Shown: piece after piece, positions 50,802 to 63,700 of the stretch
How the letters are laid out: every line of letters starts with the position of its first letter
Position numbering within the stretch: position 1 is the first letter of the stretch
Assembly (NCBI GenBank): GCA_012295275.1
Contig: CM022672.1
Location: 30,171,059-30,235,058 of the forward strand
Direction: 5' to 3'
Source: Chrysomallon squamiferum
Taxonomy: Eukaryota; Mollusca; Gastropoda; Neomphalida; Peltospiridae
Length of the DNA: 64,000 nucleotides
Program-made: the position numbers and the translations under genes
Notes under the pieces: generated by a model
Seen by the model: only the letters and a program-made list of their open reading frames with translations
Told to the model about the DNA's origin: nothing
The model's database searches: none

Positions 50802-53271
50802 TTCGTACTTATGTTTTATTTATACGTAAGTCACTTTATACGTATATGTTGCGCATTGATTATTGTTGGTAATCTGTGTATGTTAATTTTTGTTTATTTA
50901 TTAGAAAAATCATTTGTTTACAACAATGTATTGTTATCGCAATAACTAATAAATTTAGTTCACTAACATAATACAGGCTGGGAATATTATAAAGTTGCAT
51001 ATCCAATTTCGAAAATGAATTTCCGACTAAAAACTTCAGTTTATTTTCTGCATTAGAACCATGATCGACATATGGCTACAAATTAACATTTTACAGAAAT
51101 ATAATTAACTTTAATTTACTCACGAACAGCATATAAGAGTTATCATAGCGATTTCACATTTGAAATTAATTTTTTGAATATTCGACGGTTTTCCACTTAC
51201 CTAGAAAATAGCGTATAACGCTGTTTCTATTGTTGACGTCATATTTATTTATAGTTATAAAGCAGACGCTCAGGAAACTACATTTCTAAGTTATTCGTTA
51301 TGTTGTTTCAAAATAATTTATTACGAATATTTTATTGGAAATTTTAATATCCATTTTATTTACAACTAAAATGTTCTTAGTTAAGAAAAGTTTTGCATAC
51401 TGAACTACTGCCTTCATTTGATTTTGATGTAAATATTTATATTAAAAAAAAAAAAAAAAAAAAAATCGGATTTCTTGGGTAAGATTTTAATTTTCATTAT
51501 ATATATATATATCAGTTAGGGAAGAAAGGCAAAACTAACTGGTCACTTATTACATATATTATTAATATAAATCAAGTTTGATCCCAGTTGCCTATTCCCT
51601 ATCCACGCAGCCATTTTGCTGATGATAAGTGTACACATGCATGTCTGTGTCAGTTGATGAACGACTTCAAAATAGTTTGATCGTAAATGGATATAAAAAA
51701 TAACGTAGATTGTTTGTTTATATTTTACAATACTAACGCAGATTTGGAAATGTTATAACCAGGCATTACAGAAATACAGGTAACGAAATTATCATCAAAG
51801 AAAGATGAAACTTCTGAACTAATATATTTTTAATATTAGCATCAGTTCATACAGGGTGGTTAACTGTGGTAACTATGGAACGTACACTAAGCACTTCTTG
51901 AAAGGTGGCGCCACCGAGCACTGTCTATTAATATCGACTGGGATTTGTTTTACCAGATTTTATTCTAACATTATCTGAAAGACTGTTAAGTGTTATCTGA
52001 TTTTTGGAGTACTTGCAATACATGCTCCTTCAAAGACTTTAGCTAAAATTCTTTTAATCACCTACTGACACTCTAGCCGACAGTTCTGTCAAAATAGCCT
52101 AACCACTGGTCTACTGCTAGCTTCCTTTGATTTTGTTAAGTGTAGTGTGGCCGGTACGAAAGTTTGTCTGTTCGTGTGTGCATGAATATACAGATAGTTT
52201 ATGTTTAGTTAAACATGATGACATCGTTTCTCTGCCAAGTTTGCTAGTGAATATTAACATTAAACATTCAGTTTGTAAAACACGTTTACTAGTTTATTAT
52301 TAATGTTTTATACTGTAGTGTTAGTAATTATATATATCACACTCAAAATGTTATTCAAAATGTATTAGCAATTTGGAAATCACTTATACAGTACTGGATT
52401 AGTACAGAAAGACAAAAAACAAAACAACTAAAACTAAATCATTCTATTTTTAACTTAAATGTTAAAAGATTTCTAAAATAAATATTCTGTGTGTAAAAGA
52501 AGCTATTGACTGTTCCAGCATTTTCAAATTTATGTATTAAAAAAATAAAATAAGATGGATAAGAAAGTTTTTTTAAATTTCATTTTATTTTCAGCTTTTT
52601 TTCTGTTTCTTTCTGCTCAGCCCAGCAAACTGAAAGCTCTTCAGTGGATCAGCTTTTCTTTTCTGAAATATTAATCAGTTAATTAATTAGACTTATTAGA
52701 ATACAACAGAGAATTTATCACATGTAAAATTTACAGTTTTCAAAATAATCATAATCACTTGTATCTTTCTAAAGCAAAATTACATTTATACCCACCATTA
52801 ATAAACATATTTTTAATTTTTAAACAGATTATTTTTTTGTCTTTTAGGTGGATATTTCTTCCATTAGCATCTTAAAAAAATTGTATTTTTAAAAGTTCCT
52901 TTTATTTTTTTAATATATTTTTTCTAATAAATAAAGTTGTCAACATCCTGTATTTATACATCTTAATATTTTGCCTTTACATCTTCAAATAAATAAAAAT
53001 TATTATTATTATTATTTTTTTTTATTATTGTTTATTTGAAAATGAAAATAAATAAATTTTGAAAATGTTAATCTATAAATTCATAATAATTTTGAGGGAA
53101 CAGAATAAAAAAGCAACATTAAATGTATAGTAATTGCTAGCAATATTTCTGGCACACATAAGATAATGTTTTGTGTGATTAGGCAACAAACAGTAGTTGA
53201 ACATTTTTAGTGTCTATTCTAAAGAAAAAAAAAAGTTTCTCATAAGTTTGGTTAAGTTTTTTTTTATGTGT

Positions 53272-53610
53272 TTAGAGATGTACACTGATAAATACTTTGT
53301 ACTGGTTGTGTCCCCTGGTGTCACCATGGTGATGCTGAGGTCTGTGTCGTCTCACTTGATAGAGACTTTTTAAAGTTTCTGGGACTGAAAAAGAAAACGT
53401 ATATGACTATAATATTACTCACATTCTATGTGGCTGGCTATTTAAAAGCAGATATCATAATTATTTAGCAGTAAATTAAAACGGTTATATATGGCTGAAT
53501 TAAAGTTGATGTCACAGTAAAATTAAAACTGAGTGAAAACACATGACACAGTCATGAAGAAAAATAAATAAATAAATAGTTTAACCCTTTGTACCCAAGA
53601 GATTATAATT

Positions 53611-53667
<57 letters not shown>

Positions 53668-56600
53668 TGTAACAACATCTATACTTGAGCAGTTATCAGA
53701 AGCATCATCATATTATATTCATATGTTAGCTTTATTAATAATCCCATGCTCATTAGCTATTCAGCCAGTCAGCTTGTAGCTTACATATGTCTTAGGTTCA
53801 GTGTTATTTTTACCCTTTCTATTGGGTCCCTGAGCTCAGGGTTGTAATGCTTAGTGGCAATCTTGAATGATTTTGTGTACATAATAACACAGTAGTATAC
53901 GAGGAGATAGTTCAAAACTACAAAGAACTCACTGAGGTAGTCAGGTATATGTTGGAGATGGTCTTGTTTCTTGTACATAATAACACAGTAGTTTACACAG
54001 AGATAGTTCAGAACTACAAAGAACTCACTGAGGTAGTCAGGTATGTGTTGGAGATGGTCTTGTTTCTTGTACATAATAACACAGTAGTTTACACAGAGAT
54101 AGTTCAGAACTACAAAGAACTCACCCAGGTAGTCAGGTATGTGTTGGAGATGGTCTTGTTTCTTGTACATAATAACACAGTAGTTTACACAGAGATAGTT
54201 CAGAACTACAAAGAACTCACTGAGGTAGTCAGGTATGTGTTGGAGATGGTCTTGTTTCTTGTACATAATAACACAGTAGTTTACACAGAGATAGTTCAGA
54301 ACTACAAAGAACTCACTGAGGTAGTCAGGTATGTGTTGGAGATGGTCTTGTTTCTTGTACATAATAACACAGTAGTTTACACAGAGATAGTTCAGAACTA
54401 CAAAGAACTCACCCAGGTAGTCAGGTACGTGTTGGAGATGGTCTTGTTTCTTGTACGTCCGCAGTTTCTTGTCGTGTCGAAGAATCTGCAAATCTCTGGG
54501 ATTGTCCACAAAGTGAGCCTAAACTCACCAGAAGAATAAAAACATGAATCTTTCTTACCAGTAGTATAAAATGTTTATCAGTTAACTTTAATAATGAATG
54601 ATGAAGAACAACATTTAGTAATACATATTTTATTTTACTATTTTTCAAAGACACAAGAGTCTTGTTTTTTGAGGTAATGTTTAGTTTTAATTTCTTATTT
54701 ATATAAAGTTAGTATTATTACTGTCACTGACTAACTTCTTTTTCACTTATTTTTTAAATGTAATTTGTATTCCTTTTAGTCCTACAAGCACTATTTTGAA
54801 TATGAATGTAAATTACTTATCAATTTTCTTTTTAAGTCTGTGTACTAATGTGTTTCATATTTTTAGTAAGCCTAATTGGACTGGATAAAAATATTATTTC
54901 ATGTAAATAATGTATTATATCATGTTTTATTGTCATGTGACACTTCAGTAGGCAATACATTTTTGATATTTCAGTATAAACTATTCATCAGTAATTTTCT
55001 CATAAATTTAACAAAATGAAAATTAAAAATAATGAATATATTAAATGAATATAGCAATAAAGAAAAACAGTAATTGTAATAATTTTATTTTATTTTTAAA
55101 ACTGATATTTTGTGGGTGTAACATTGTTCTGTGTGTTCTACGCATGTTATGTTTTCATGGGCTACTGTTTTATTTGCAAGTTTGTCCATCTGTATCTAGT
55201 GTGTGGGTGAAACATTGCTAAATTTGGATTAATCACAAAATTAATTTTTACTTTAATATTCTTCAAAGTAATATTTTAATAAATACATAAAATAAATAAA
55301 TAAATAAATAAAAGTGACTTACTTTTAGTTTTTTAGAGGAAAGTAATTCTTGTCTGATTTCCTTCATTCTTGCTTCGCGTATTGCTGTTCTCGTTACAGC
55401 CTGCATAGCATCCTGTAAACAAACGAAATCATTTTTCATTTTTATCATTTTTTATTGGATATCAAACATTTGTTGATTCTGATACACATCTTAGAACATA
55501 TAGTTAAAAAGAAAATTGATAGATATTTATAATCATATATAAAACAGTGATTATAAGAATAAAATGAACACAAACTTTATAAAAATAGTGAAAAAAGGTA
55601 GTCACTGGCAATAATTATACTTTGAGTTTCAGAAGAAACCATGACACAGTCAAACTTTCTTTCTTTCTTTTTTTTTATAATATTTATATACACACATATA
55701 TAATTTTTTTGTATCCAGGCAACAGCATATTGAGACTTTTGTTCACAAATTGTTGTAAAAACATAGACAATTCTTATCACTTTGCTTGCATTTATGTGGT
55801 ATATTGTGAATCAGTTTGATGTATCAAACATTGTAAACAAACCCTAGCTCTGTATTTGAAGCCTTGAATTTCATCCATCTTGAATTGATAGGGTCGAAAT
55901 ACTGAAGAATCTTCACCTGAGTAAAAGGAAACAACACAAGGAAGAAAAAATAACTGAATTTATGAAGAAAGAAAGGGAATAAAAAGAAAGAAAGAGAAAT
56001 GAAGAGATAAAGGAAAACTGAGATGCAGGTCATGCTATCTTATGTTTGATTATAATTAACTTATTGGAACATATTCAAATTTTTTTCAATTTTTATTTAA
56101 AAAAAATAATAAAATAAAATAAAATTCACAAACAACTTTTAATGTGTTAAAAATGAGATTTATAAATAAATTTGTAATTAAAATTAAAACAAAAAATGTT
56201 TCTTGTGTCCTTCAAACTGATTATGGCCTTAAGTCTCTAAAATTGTTTTAATTAATTATATCCTAAATAAATACAAAAACTGCTGTATAAATGCATTCTT
56301 AAATAAAATTAACAAATTGTTTCTTGTATATTTCAAAGTGATTATGAATTAATGTCTATAAAATTTTTATAAAATTAATTTATTCATAATTGAAATTAAC
56401 AACTGTGATGTAAGTCAGTTATTACTATTTAAAATTAACAATTTACCTGTTGAATCTTTCAACTTGTCCTCTACATTCTGTAACATCTGCATTTCGTTCA
56501 CATTAACAAATGAAAGAGCTGTTCCTTGGTTGTCTCCCCTAGCAGTTCTATAATAATAATTTTAATTATTTAATTAATTTAAAAAATTAAATAATTAAAA

Positions 56601-58476
56601 TAAGTATAATAGTAATATAATTAATACTTTCTAATTAGTGCCATTATTTATCTAAATTTATTGCATTTTTTATTTTATTTTATTAACTGATTTTGTAAAT
56701 GTGTGTACACAGCAGATTTACTAACATACTAACCTGCCAACTCTGTGAATGTAAGCATCGACAGATTTTGGAAAGTCAAAGTTGATAATGTTCGACACAT
56801 TCTGAAAATCAATTCCTCTAGAAACACCAAACTCAGAATCCTTTTTTCTCTGTCTGTTAAAACATAAAAAAACAAAAAATACATTAATAAATTATGAATT
56901 TTGAAAGAGTAGTTATAATTAAAGATTTTGTTTTATGTATTATATATCATACATATATATAGACAGATAGATATAGATATCGATATAGATATGGTCATTT
57001 AAAATCTTCCAGTGGTATACTTTTTGTATAGTAACTTTCATGTGGGCCTCAAATCTTTGGATACGGGTTACCCGAAATTTTACACACACAGAAGGCAAAT
57101 ACAAACTTTTAATACAATTTTTTTAATCAATGAACAACACACCTCAAATCACACAACATGCAAAATAAACAAATAGTTTCTCTTGCATTGTTTAAATCTG
57201 GGACATTCTTACTTTGAGTGTTTTTCTTTTGGGTTTTCTTTACAGTCATAGAATAAAGTTTCAAATTGTATCAATGGACATATTTAATTCTGTGTTGAAC
57301 TAAAGAAAGAAATTCTTACTTTTTGGGTTTTTCTTTTGGTTTCTCTTTAGGATCACAGAGTAAAGTTTCGTCTGATGCTATGATGTAGTCGTAGAGTCCA
57401 TCGTTAAACTGCTCAACGATGTGACACCTGAAAAATAACAACACAGATAATGACTCTCTTTGTGTCTGTATGTCTATAGATCTGTTATTGTGAATATATG
57501 TAAGTTTGCATGTCTGCAGTAACATTTGTTTCTCTGTATGTGTGTGTGTGTGTGCATCTGCCTGTTTCTCTGTGCATTAGATTATATCTGCATAGGTGCA
57601 TCTTTCAGCAAATAATATACATTAATCAGTGTCAACAATGAGAGCTAGGTAACACAACATTATTAATACATACACTATTATTTGTTTGTCTGTATACAGA
57701 ATCATGTAGCAATGTTTTGGATAGACTGCAGATGACAATAAATTATTAAAGATAACCTAAACTGTTGTTGAAAAAAGGACTACATAAATAACATTAAGAC
57801 AAATATACACTACCTGCTCATCTCTGTACATAGAAAGAGAGAATAATGGTACTACGTTTTGGGTAAATGATTTATTATTAATATTTCGCTGGAAATACAG
57901 AAGGAAATTTTAATACCCATTTTACTATGCTACAACTAAAATTTTCTTTGTAATGAAAATTGGTTTTGTAATTAAAAGCTAACCTGGAGTTGACTGGAAG
58001 TTCTGAGTTTAGAACACAGGATGGTATTCCAAACTGTTCTATAAACAACTTCAATCTGAAACATAACAAATGTTTTATTTGCCTTCATCACTGTGCGATA
58101 AAAATAAACAATAATATTAATTATAATGTAACACCAATAACAATAATAGTAACAACAACAACAGTAATAATAACAACATTGTTGTTCTTGATTTTTAATT
58201 CCCTGTAAGATAATATTACAAAAACAAAAAGAAATAAGATGTAGTGCTGCTTTATTTTCTTGTAGCCTATATTTACCCATAATATGAAATATGATACAAC
58301 TTGGCAATAGCACATATACATACAGAAATATGTACATATGTACATATGTACATACATATATGCATGCATACATTACTTACTTTATCAACATTATATATAT
58401 TACACACACATTACATTACATACATGCATATGTACATTCATACATATAATGATATACACATACATCTATCCAACCA

Positions 58477-58510
<34 letters not shown>

Positions 58511-61500
58511 TAATATAAATAAATACATACATACACATCATCTTACACTATATCACATATATAAAAGCAACTATATTACAGATGAATAATTAAACGTGAA
58601 GAGTGATTACTTGTAACACTTGTCCACTGAGTTGACAAACAGGATTGTTTTCCCTCGAATGAGATGAAGTTTCAGCAGAGCAGCCAACAGAGCAAACTTG
58701 TCAACATCCTCGCATCTGAAAATAAAAATCAGTCCTAAAATAGTAAAATAGTTACATTTTGTGCTTCAAAAATGAAACGGTACAATAAAAAAGTACTAAA
58801 TATATTCAACTTAAATCCAATAAGAATAATCTTGCTAATAATAATAATGAACACAAACATACACACACATACAGGTTACGTAACTTTTTTTATATGGTAC
58901 TGGTTAAAGTGACTTACTGTATGTGATACTAGTTAAACTGACTTTATGTGATGTTGGTTACATGGCTTACTTTATGTGATGTTGGTTACATGGCTTACTT
59001 TATGTGGTATTGGGTACATGACTTATTTTATGTGGTATTGGATACATGACTTACTTTATGTGGTACTGGGTACATGACTTATTTTATGTGATACTAGTTA
59101 AACTGACTTTATGTGATGTTGGTTACATGGCTTACTTTATGTGATATTGGGTACATGACTTATTTTATGTGGTACTGGGTACATGACTTATTTTATGTGG
59201 TATTGGGTACATGACTTATTTTATGTGGTATTGGGTACATGACTTACTTTATGTGGTACTGGGTACATGACTTATTTTATGTGGTATTGGATACATGACT
59301 TATTTTATGTGGTACTGGGTACATGACTTATTTTATGTGGTATTGGATATATGACTTACTTTATGTGGTATTGGATACATGACTTATTTTATGTGGTATT
59401 GGGAACATGACTTATTTTATGTGGTATTGGATATATGACTTACTTTATGTGGTATTGGGTAAGCTGTGATGACTCTGGTAACTGTGATTCTTCTAATTTC
59501 AGAATCACCTGAATTATAAAATAAAATAAAATAAAATAAAATGAAATAAATTAAAATAAAAGAAAAGAAAAGAAAAGACAATAAAAGAAAAGAAAAGAAA
59601 AGAAAAGAAAAAAAAAGAAACAAAACAAAACAAAGCAAAAATAAATAAAATGTTGATTTTATGCAGATATTATTAATCTTATGAAATATTGCAGACAGCT
59701 AAATCATATTGTGGTAACATGAACTTAAGTTTCATGTTGTTAATCTTATATGTGGAACCAGTAAGTTGAATGGCACAGTTTCATTATAATGACAAAGTTA
59801 AGCCCTGTCAAGCTATGGACATTTTGTGTTACAACAAGTTAGCTAATACAATCAAGACAGCTGGATCATATTGTGATAATTCTGGAGTGACATCAATCTA
59901 AGTTAGGACACAACATACGAAATGTCCAATTTAATACAGTCACCATTTTTATGAATTGTAAAATCTGATGTTATAACAAGTTAACCAGTAAAGTTCGTTT
60001 TTTATATTAAGACTTGCACTCATTTATGTCCCCCACATTATAATTAGTAATCTCATGAAACAAATAAAGTCAATTATTTTGTAAAAGGTCACCAACCCAA
60101 CAGTGTTTATATATTCTGGGGCTGATACTGATCATTAACAACAAAAACAGTAGTTGTAGAACCAGTGAAAAAACTTGACTGATTATGTACTCCCTAATAT
60201 TTTTATTTTATGAATATGCAGCTAGATTTCTTATATATGAGTATACATACTGTCTGTCATTTTGCAAGCTAGCAAAACATGTATATATATATATGTAAAT
60301 AAATACAAACTTCAAAGCATTGCCAATAAATATTTATATCCAACTAATTTGTACATTCTTGAAATATATTTTAAAAATATTAATTTTTTGGTTTTTAAAC
60401 ACAATTTAAAAAAATTAAAGATAGTTTGCTTTTTGGATAACAATGAGCAAGAGATAACAGAAAATATTTTAAAAATTGATGAGAAAATAAAATTATAAAA
60501 AAAGCTCTTAACACTTACAGCATTGTGAAGAACCATTTTTTTCAAAGCTTTCACATCAGAACTCATTGTGGCTGACATCATGCAGGCCTGATAGATTTTT
60601 GGTAAGTGACTGCAAAAAAATAAAAACAATAAATCAAAAATCAACAACAAAAAAAAACTCCAAAAATACCAGAAAAATATTTGATGTAGTATCTCAGTCT
60701 TCATAATTATGAGTAAATTATTTTACTTAAAGAAAAGGGTCATTTGCCTATGCAGCAATTGAGTATTAAAACAAATTAATAAGTTTTTGATGTCAAAAGG
60801 TAACCGAGAGACAAATATATGCCCTAATTTAATAAAAAATAAAACAATTGTTCTTATATTTCTGTTTAGAACCCAACCCCCAAAAAATAAAAAATAAATA
60901 AAAACACTACAGCATTGAAAAGTTTAGTTTTTAATCATACATTAAATACACTTAATCATTAAAAGATTTTTTAATACTTTTGTCATTGTAAATATTGACA
61001 TCTGGTTAGGTTAAATTAGTCCACACTTTACTGTTTTCAAATTACTGAAATAGCAATATTATAAAATGTTTTTTTTATTTATTTCAGCCTTTGTCATAAA
61101 CATTATAAATTATGCATGCAGCATATAAAGCAAAAATGTTATAAATAAATAAATAAACAAATGAATAAACAAATAAAATAAATAAATAAATACAATAAAT
61201 TATATATAATAATAAATAAATATGGATTATAATGTGTGCATGTGATATTATCAACATACAGGCTTCTTTCTTTATTATTTTTTAACTAATGTTTATTACT
61301 TACTTGAGTAACTGTCTGACATCATCTTCGTAGCCATACGAGAAAACCAAATCTGCCTCGTCTATGACGAGGTATTCCAGTGAGTCTTTCAAAGACAGGT
61401 TTTCTGCGACAATGTGGGCTCTGATACGACTGGGAGTTCCTACCACAATGTCTGGTTTCTCCATCAGAAGAGGTCTGGAAAACAACAACAAAAAGTATAT

Positions 61501-63135
61501 TTACTGAGGTACTCAATACACTTTTAATCTACAGATACAAAATCATACATTACAATCACAGAGAAGAATGTGAGTGATGAAACATATTGCATTTTGACAG
61601 AGGCTACTATTTCTGAGTTTGTGGTAAATGAACTTTCTATTTAACAAAACGTACATATAATAACATTTGTAAGCCATGATTACAACGATCCTATCCATTG
61701 TTAAGAACCATATAAATGTCAAAAAGAAATCTGCTGGTGCTGTTTTTGAGTTAAATCAACTTCCAAAGTTAAGAAAAACACATACAATCACATTTTTAAA
61801 CTGTGGTTATTAAATAACTTATCTATAATTAATCATTAAGGATCCATAAATGTAAAAAGAAATCTGCTCAAGCCACATGATAGGCTGTTACTTCCAATGC
61901 AAAGAAAAACAGATATAAGATATAATGTCATTTTTAAGCTATGTTTATAAGACAACATATCTGTTGTTAAGATCCATATATCTGAAATCTGCATGATTAG
62001 TCTGTCCTTTTTTAAGTTAAATTTTCTTTTATTCTATTCCATCAACAAGAAATGAAATTATATACCATTACATTTTTTTTTAACTTTGATTCTTAAGTAA
62101 CATAAAATTGAGAGATAAAATATGCTGACTTTACATGACAATTAGCAGTAAGGAATCTTTCAACTCCACCTTCCCTTCTTTCTCATGATCCAGTCATGGG
62201 GTACTGGCAGAAACGGGAAATACCCCAGTTGATAAGCTGAGATGAACTGACCAACCACAGCTGACAAGATAATCACTGACCCACATAAAGTTACCCCCAT
62301 AACAATCTATATACAGATTATATATAATGATAGGTTATCTTTAAGAAAGAACATATTTTAGTTTTACAAAAAACTATATTTATATATAAAAATAATAATA
62401 ATAATATTTCAAAAATTAAAAACATTTTAAAGTTTTAAAAATTATTAAAAAAAAGTCTTCATATGAGCAGACTACCTTTGTGAGGGGAGGGGTGCTTGAG
62501 GTGAAATGTCAACACATCGAACGTCTCTTGAACACGAAGAAGTAAGTTCCTATAATAATAAAAAAATAAAATAAATAAACATCAACAGTATATTAAAGTA
62601 CTACAGATTCAGTACAATGAAAACAAAAAAATTATGGGTATACAGATTCTTAAATTATATAAAAAAATTAATTAACTATAAATAGCTCTAAACTGACATT
62701 TAATTAATATGAAACTTTAACTTTTAATATATTATCTATTTATCATATATTTACAAAGCTTAGTTTTATTAATAACAAAACATAAATAAAAACAACTTAT
62801 TTTAGATTAGCAGAAAGAAAGAATTTAACAAATAAATAAATAAATCTAAATGTTCAGCACTATATTTGTCTTACCAGTATATTCTTATATGCCTGATTGC
62901 AAAGTTCTTTGGATGGAGTGAGGATGAGGGCTTTTACACACTGCTCTTTTGCTGTCTACAAGAAAATATAAACAATTTTGTATATCAGCTACAAAACTGG
63001 CATTAAAACAATTTCAATAACTATTCATAGGGCTATTAATAATATTAGTTTTAATATACTCATTTCTAGACAACAAAAAAAGAGAGAAACAGAAAAAAGG
63101 GACAAAACAGCCTGAAGTAATGTGTTTTTTATATA

Positions 63136-63168
<33 letters not shown>

Positions 63169-63497
63169 TCAGAGCTAATTAAGAACAGTTCTTGGATTTG
63201 TTAATTATATATGGCATAAAATATTGTTATCAATATCTTGTTTACAAAGGCAAAAACAAAATAAAAAAATAAAAAATACTTGTAACTTTTATCAAGACAT
63301 CAATCAAATTCAAAGAATATTTTTCTAATATTTACCTGTTTTGCAACAAGTATTTTGTGTATGAGTGGAATAATGAAAGCTGCTGTTTTTCCCGATCCAG
63401 TCCTAGCTCGAGCTAACACATCTTTTCCCTCCAGTACAAGGGGTATAGCACGTTCCTGAATTGGGGTTGGAACTCTCCAACCCAGTTTTGATATAGC
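53272..63497 (-). CDS. DDX56: DEAD-box RNA helicase DDX56 (nucleolar), 15 exons, 5' end outside window
   Basis: Exons in transcript order: 63497-63336, 62955-62875, 62549-62476, 61474-61304, 60609-60519, 59508-59444, 58715-58611, 58055-57984, 57427-57320, 56853-56734, 56547-56447, 55916-55843, 55412-55323, 54518-54413, 53384-53272 (TAA); all junctions in phase; 510 residues in window, against about 547 for the human protein. Helicase motifs in order (window numbering): Q-motif end TPIQ (11-14), Walker A ARTGSGKT (31-38), TPSR (119-122), DEAD (144-147), SAT (175-177), RGIDF (322-326), HRVGRTAR (346-353). The later part ([36 protein letters not shown]) is diagnostic of DDX56 against other DEAD-box proteins. 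DDX56/Dbp9 acts in 60S ribosomal subunit assembly. The initiating exon with roughly 20 residues is to the right of the window. Two introns begin with arrays that repeat the exon end and its donor. Confidence 0.93.
53600..53666. repeat. (ATA)n microsatellite in last DDX56 intron
   Basis: About 55 bp of pure AAT/ATA repeats between the last DDX56 exon and the 96-bp array. Confidence 0.9.
53880..54460 (-). repeat. 96-bp tandem array duplicating a DDX56 exon end and 5' splice site, six copies
   Basis: GAACTCAC (the inverse of the donor GTGAGTTC) recurs at 54405, 54309, 54213, 54117, 54021 and 53925, exactly 96 bp apart. The first copy in transcript order is the genuine exon end ([13 protein letters not shown] then the donor after 54413). 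Each further unit carries 54 intron-derived bases plus a re-copied exon end [13 protein letters not shown] and a GTGAGT donor. Since 96 is 32 codons and no stop is present, the frame runs open from the exon through all copies. Copies are nearly identical, differing mainly at the last exon bases (CTGG or CTCA before the donor). Confidence 0.95.
58891..59460 (-). repeat. 28-bp tandem array spanning a DDX56 5' splice site, about twenty copies
   Basis: The unit, read on the minus strand, is the last bases of the exon 59508-59444 (CCAATACCACATAAA) plus the donor GTAAGTCATGTA or a close variant. The first copy is the real exon end and the array runs about 570 bp into the intron. Around eight copies keep AAAGTAAG; about ten have ATAAG instead, so the GT is lost; two near 58925 and 59100 have lost the donor by deletion. 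Extension past the real donor meets TAA at once, so these copies are non-coding. Confidence 0.93.
59515..59640. repeat. (AAAAT)n/(AAAAG)n pentanucleotide repeat
   Basis: A block of AAAAT units turning into AAAAG and then AAAAC units, directly upstream (in transcript sense) of the acceptor of the DDX56 exon starting at 59508, where on the minus strand it gives a pyrimidine-rich tract. Confidence 0.9.
62190..62310 (-). mobile_element. SINE-like copy related to 38711-38870
   Basis: On the minus strand it has GTGGGTCAGTGATTATC in the A-box position, TTGGTCA, then GGGGTATTTCCCGTTTCTG, CAGTACCCCATGA and GGATCATGAG, in the same order as the SINE at 38711-38870 but diverged. It lies in the third in-window intron of DDX56. 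Confidence 0.5.
63131..63168. repeat. (GT)n microsatellite
   Basis: Pure GT dinucleotides in the first in-window DDX56 intron. Confidence 0.9.
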
Positions 63498-63654
63498 CTG
63501 AAATATGGAGGTTACACTATCAATTTAAAAAAGCTTTTTTGGATATTATTTCTAAAGCCAAAATAAAACTTAAACACTAACTGATCAGTGACCATTTTAT
63601 TATGTTTTTTTTTTTTTTTTTTGTCAAAAAAATTAAAAAATAACAATAATAATA

Positions 63655-63700
<46 letters not shown>

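Larger units (their letters stand above)
48507..53271. other. Convergent intergenic region between BCCIP (+) and DDX56 (-)
   Basis: No supported gene. It contains a candidate transposon remnant (49417-50179), an (ATA)n tract at about 50338-50379, a (GA)n tract at 50728-50798 and A/T-rich unique-looking DNA. A slightly more balanced stretch at about 51840-52260 has no readable domain. The 3' UTR of DDX56 must begin at 53271 and extend leftwards. Confidence 0.5.

Noticed and set aside
53781-54509. A single 242-residue exon through the whole 96-bp array
   Set aside because: The frame is open but the segment between repeats begins at consensus donors, and using the first donor gives the expected DDX56 continuation at 53384; kept as a splicing question rather than one exon.
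58891-59460. Regular 28-bp repeats reminiscent of a CRISPR array
   Set aside because: Units abut directly with no unique spacers, the context is a eukaryotic intron, and the unit is a duplicated splice-site segment.
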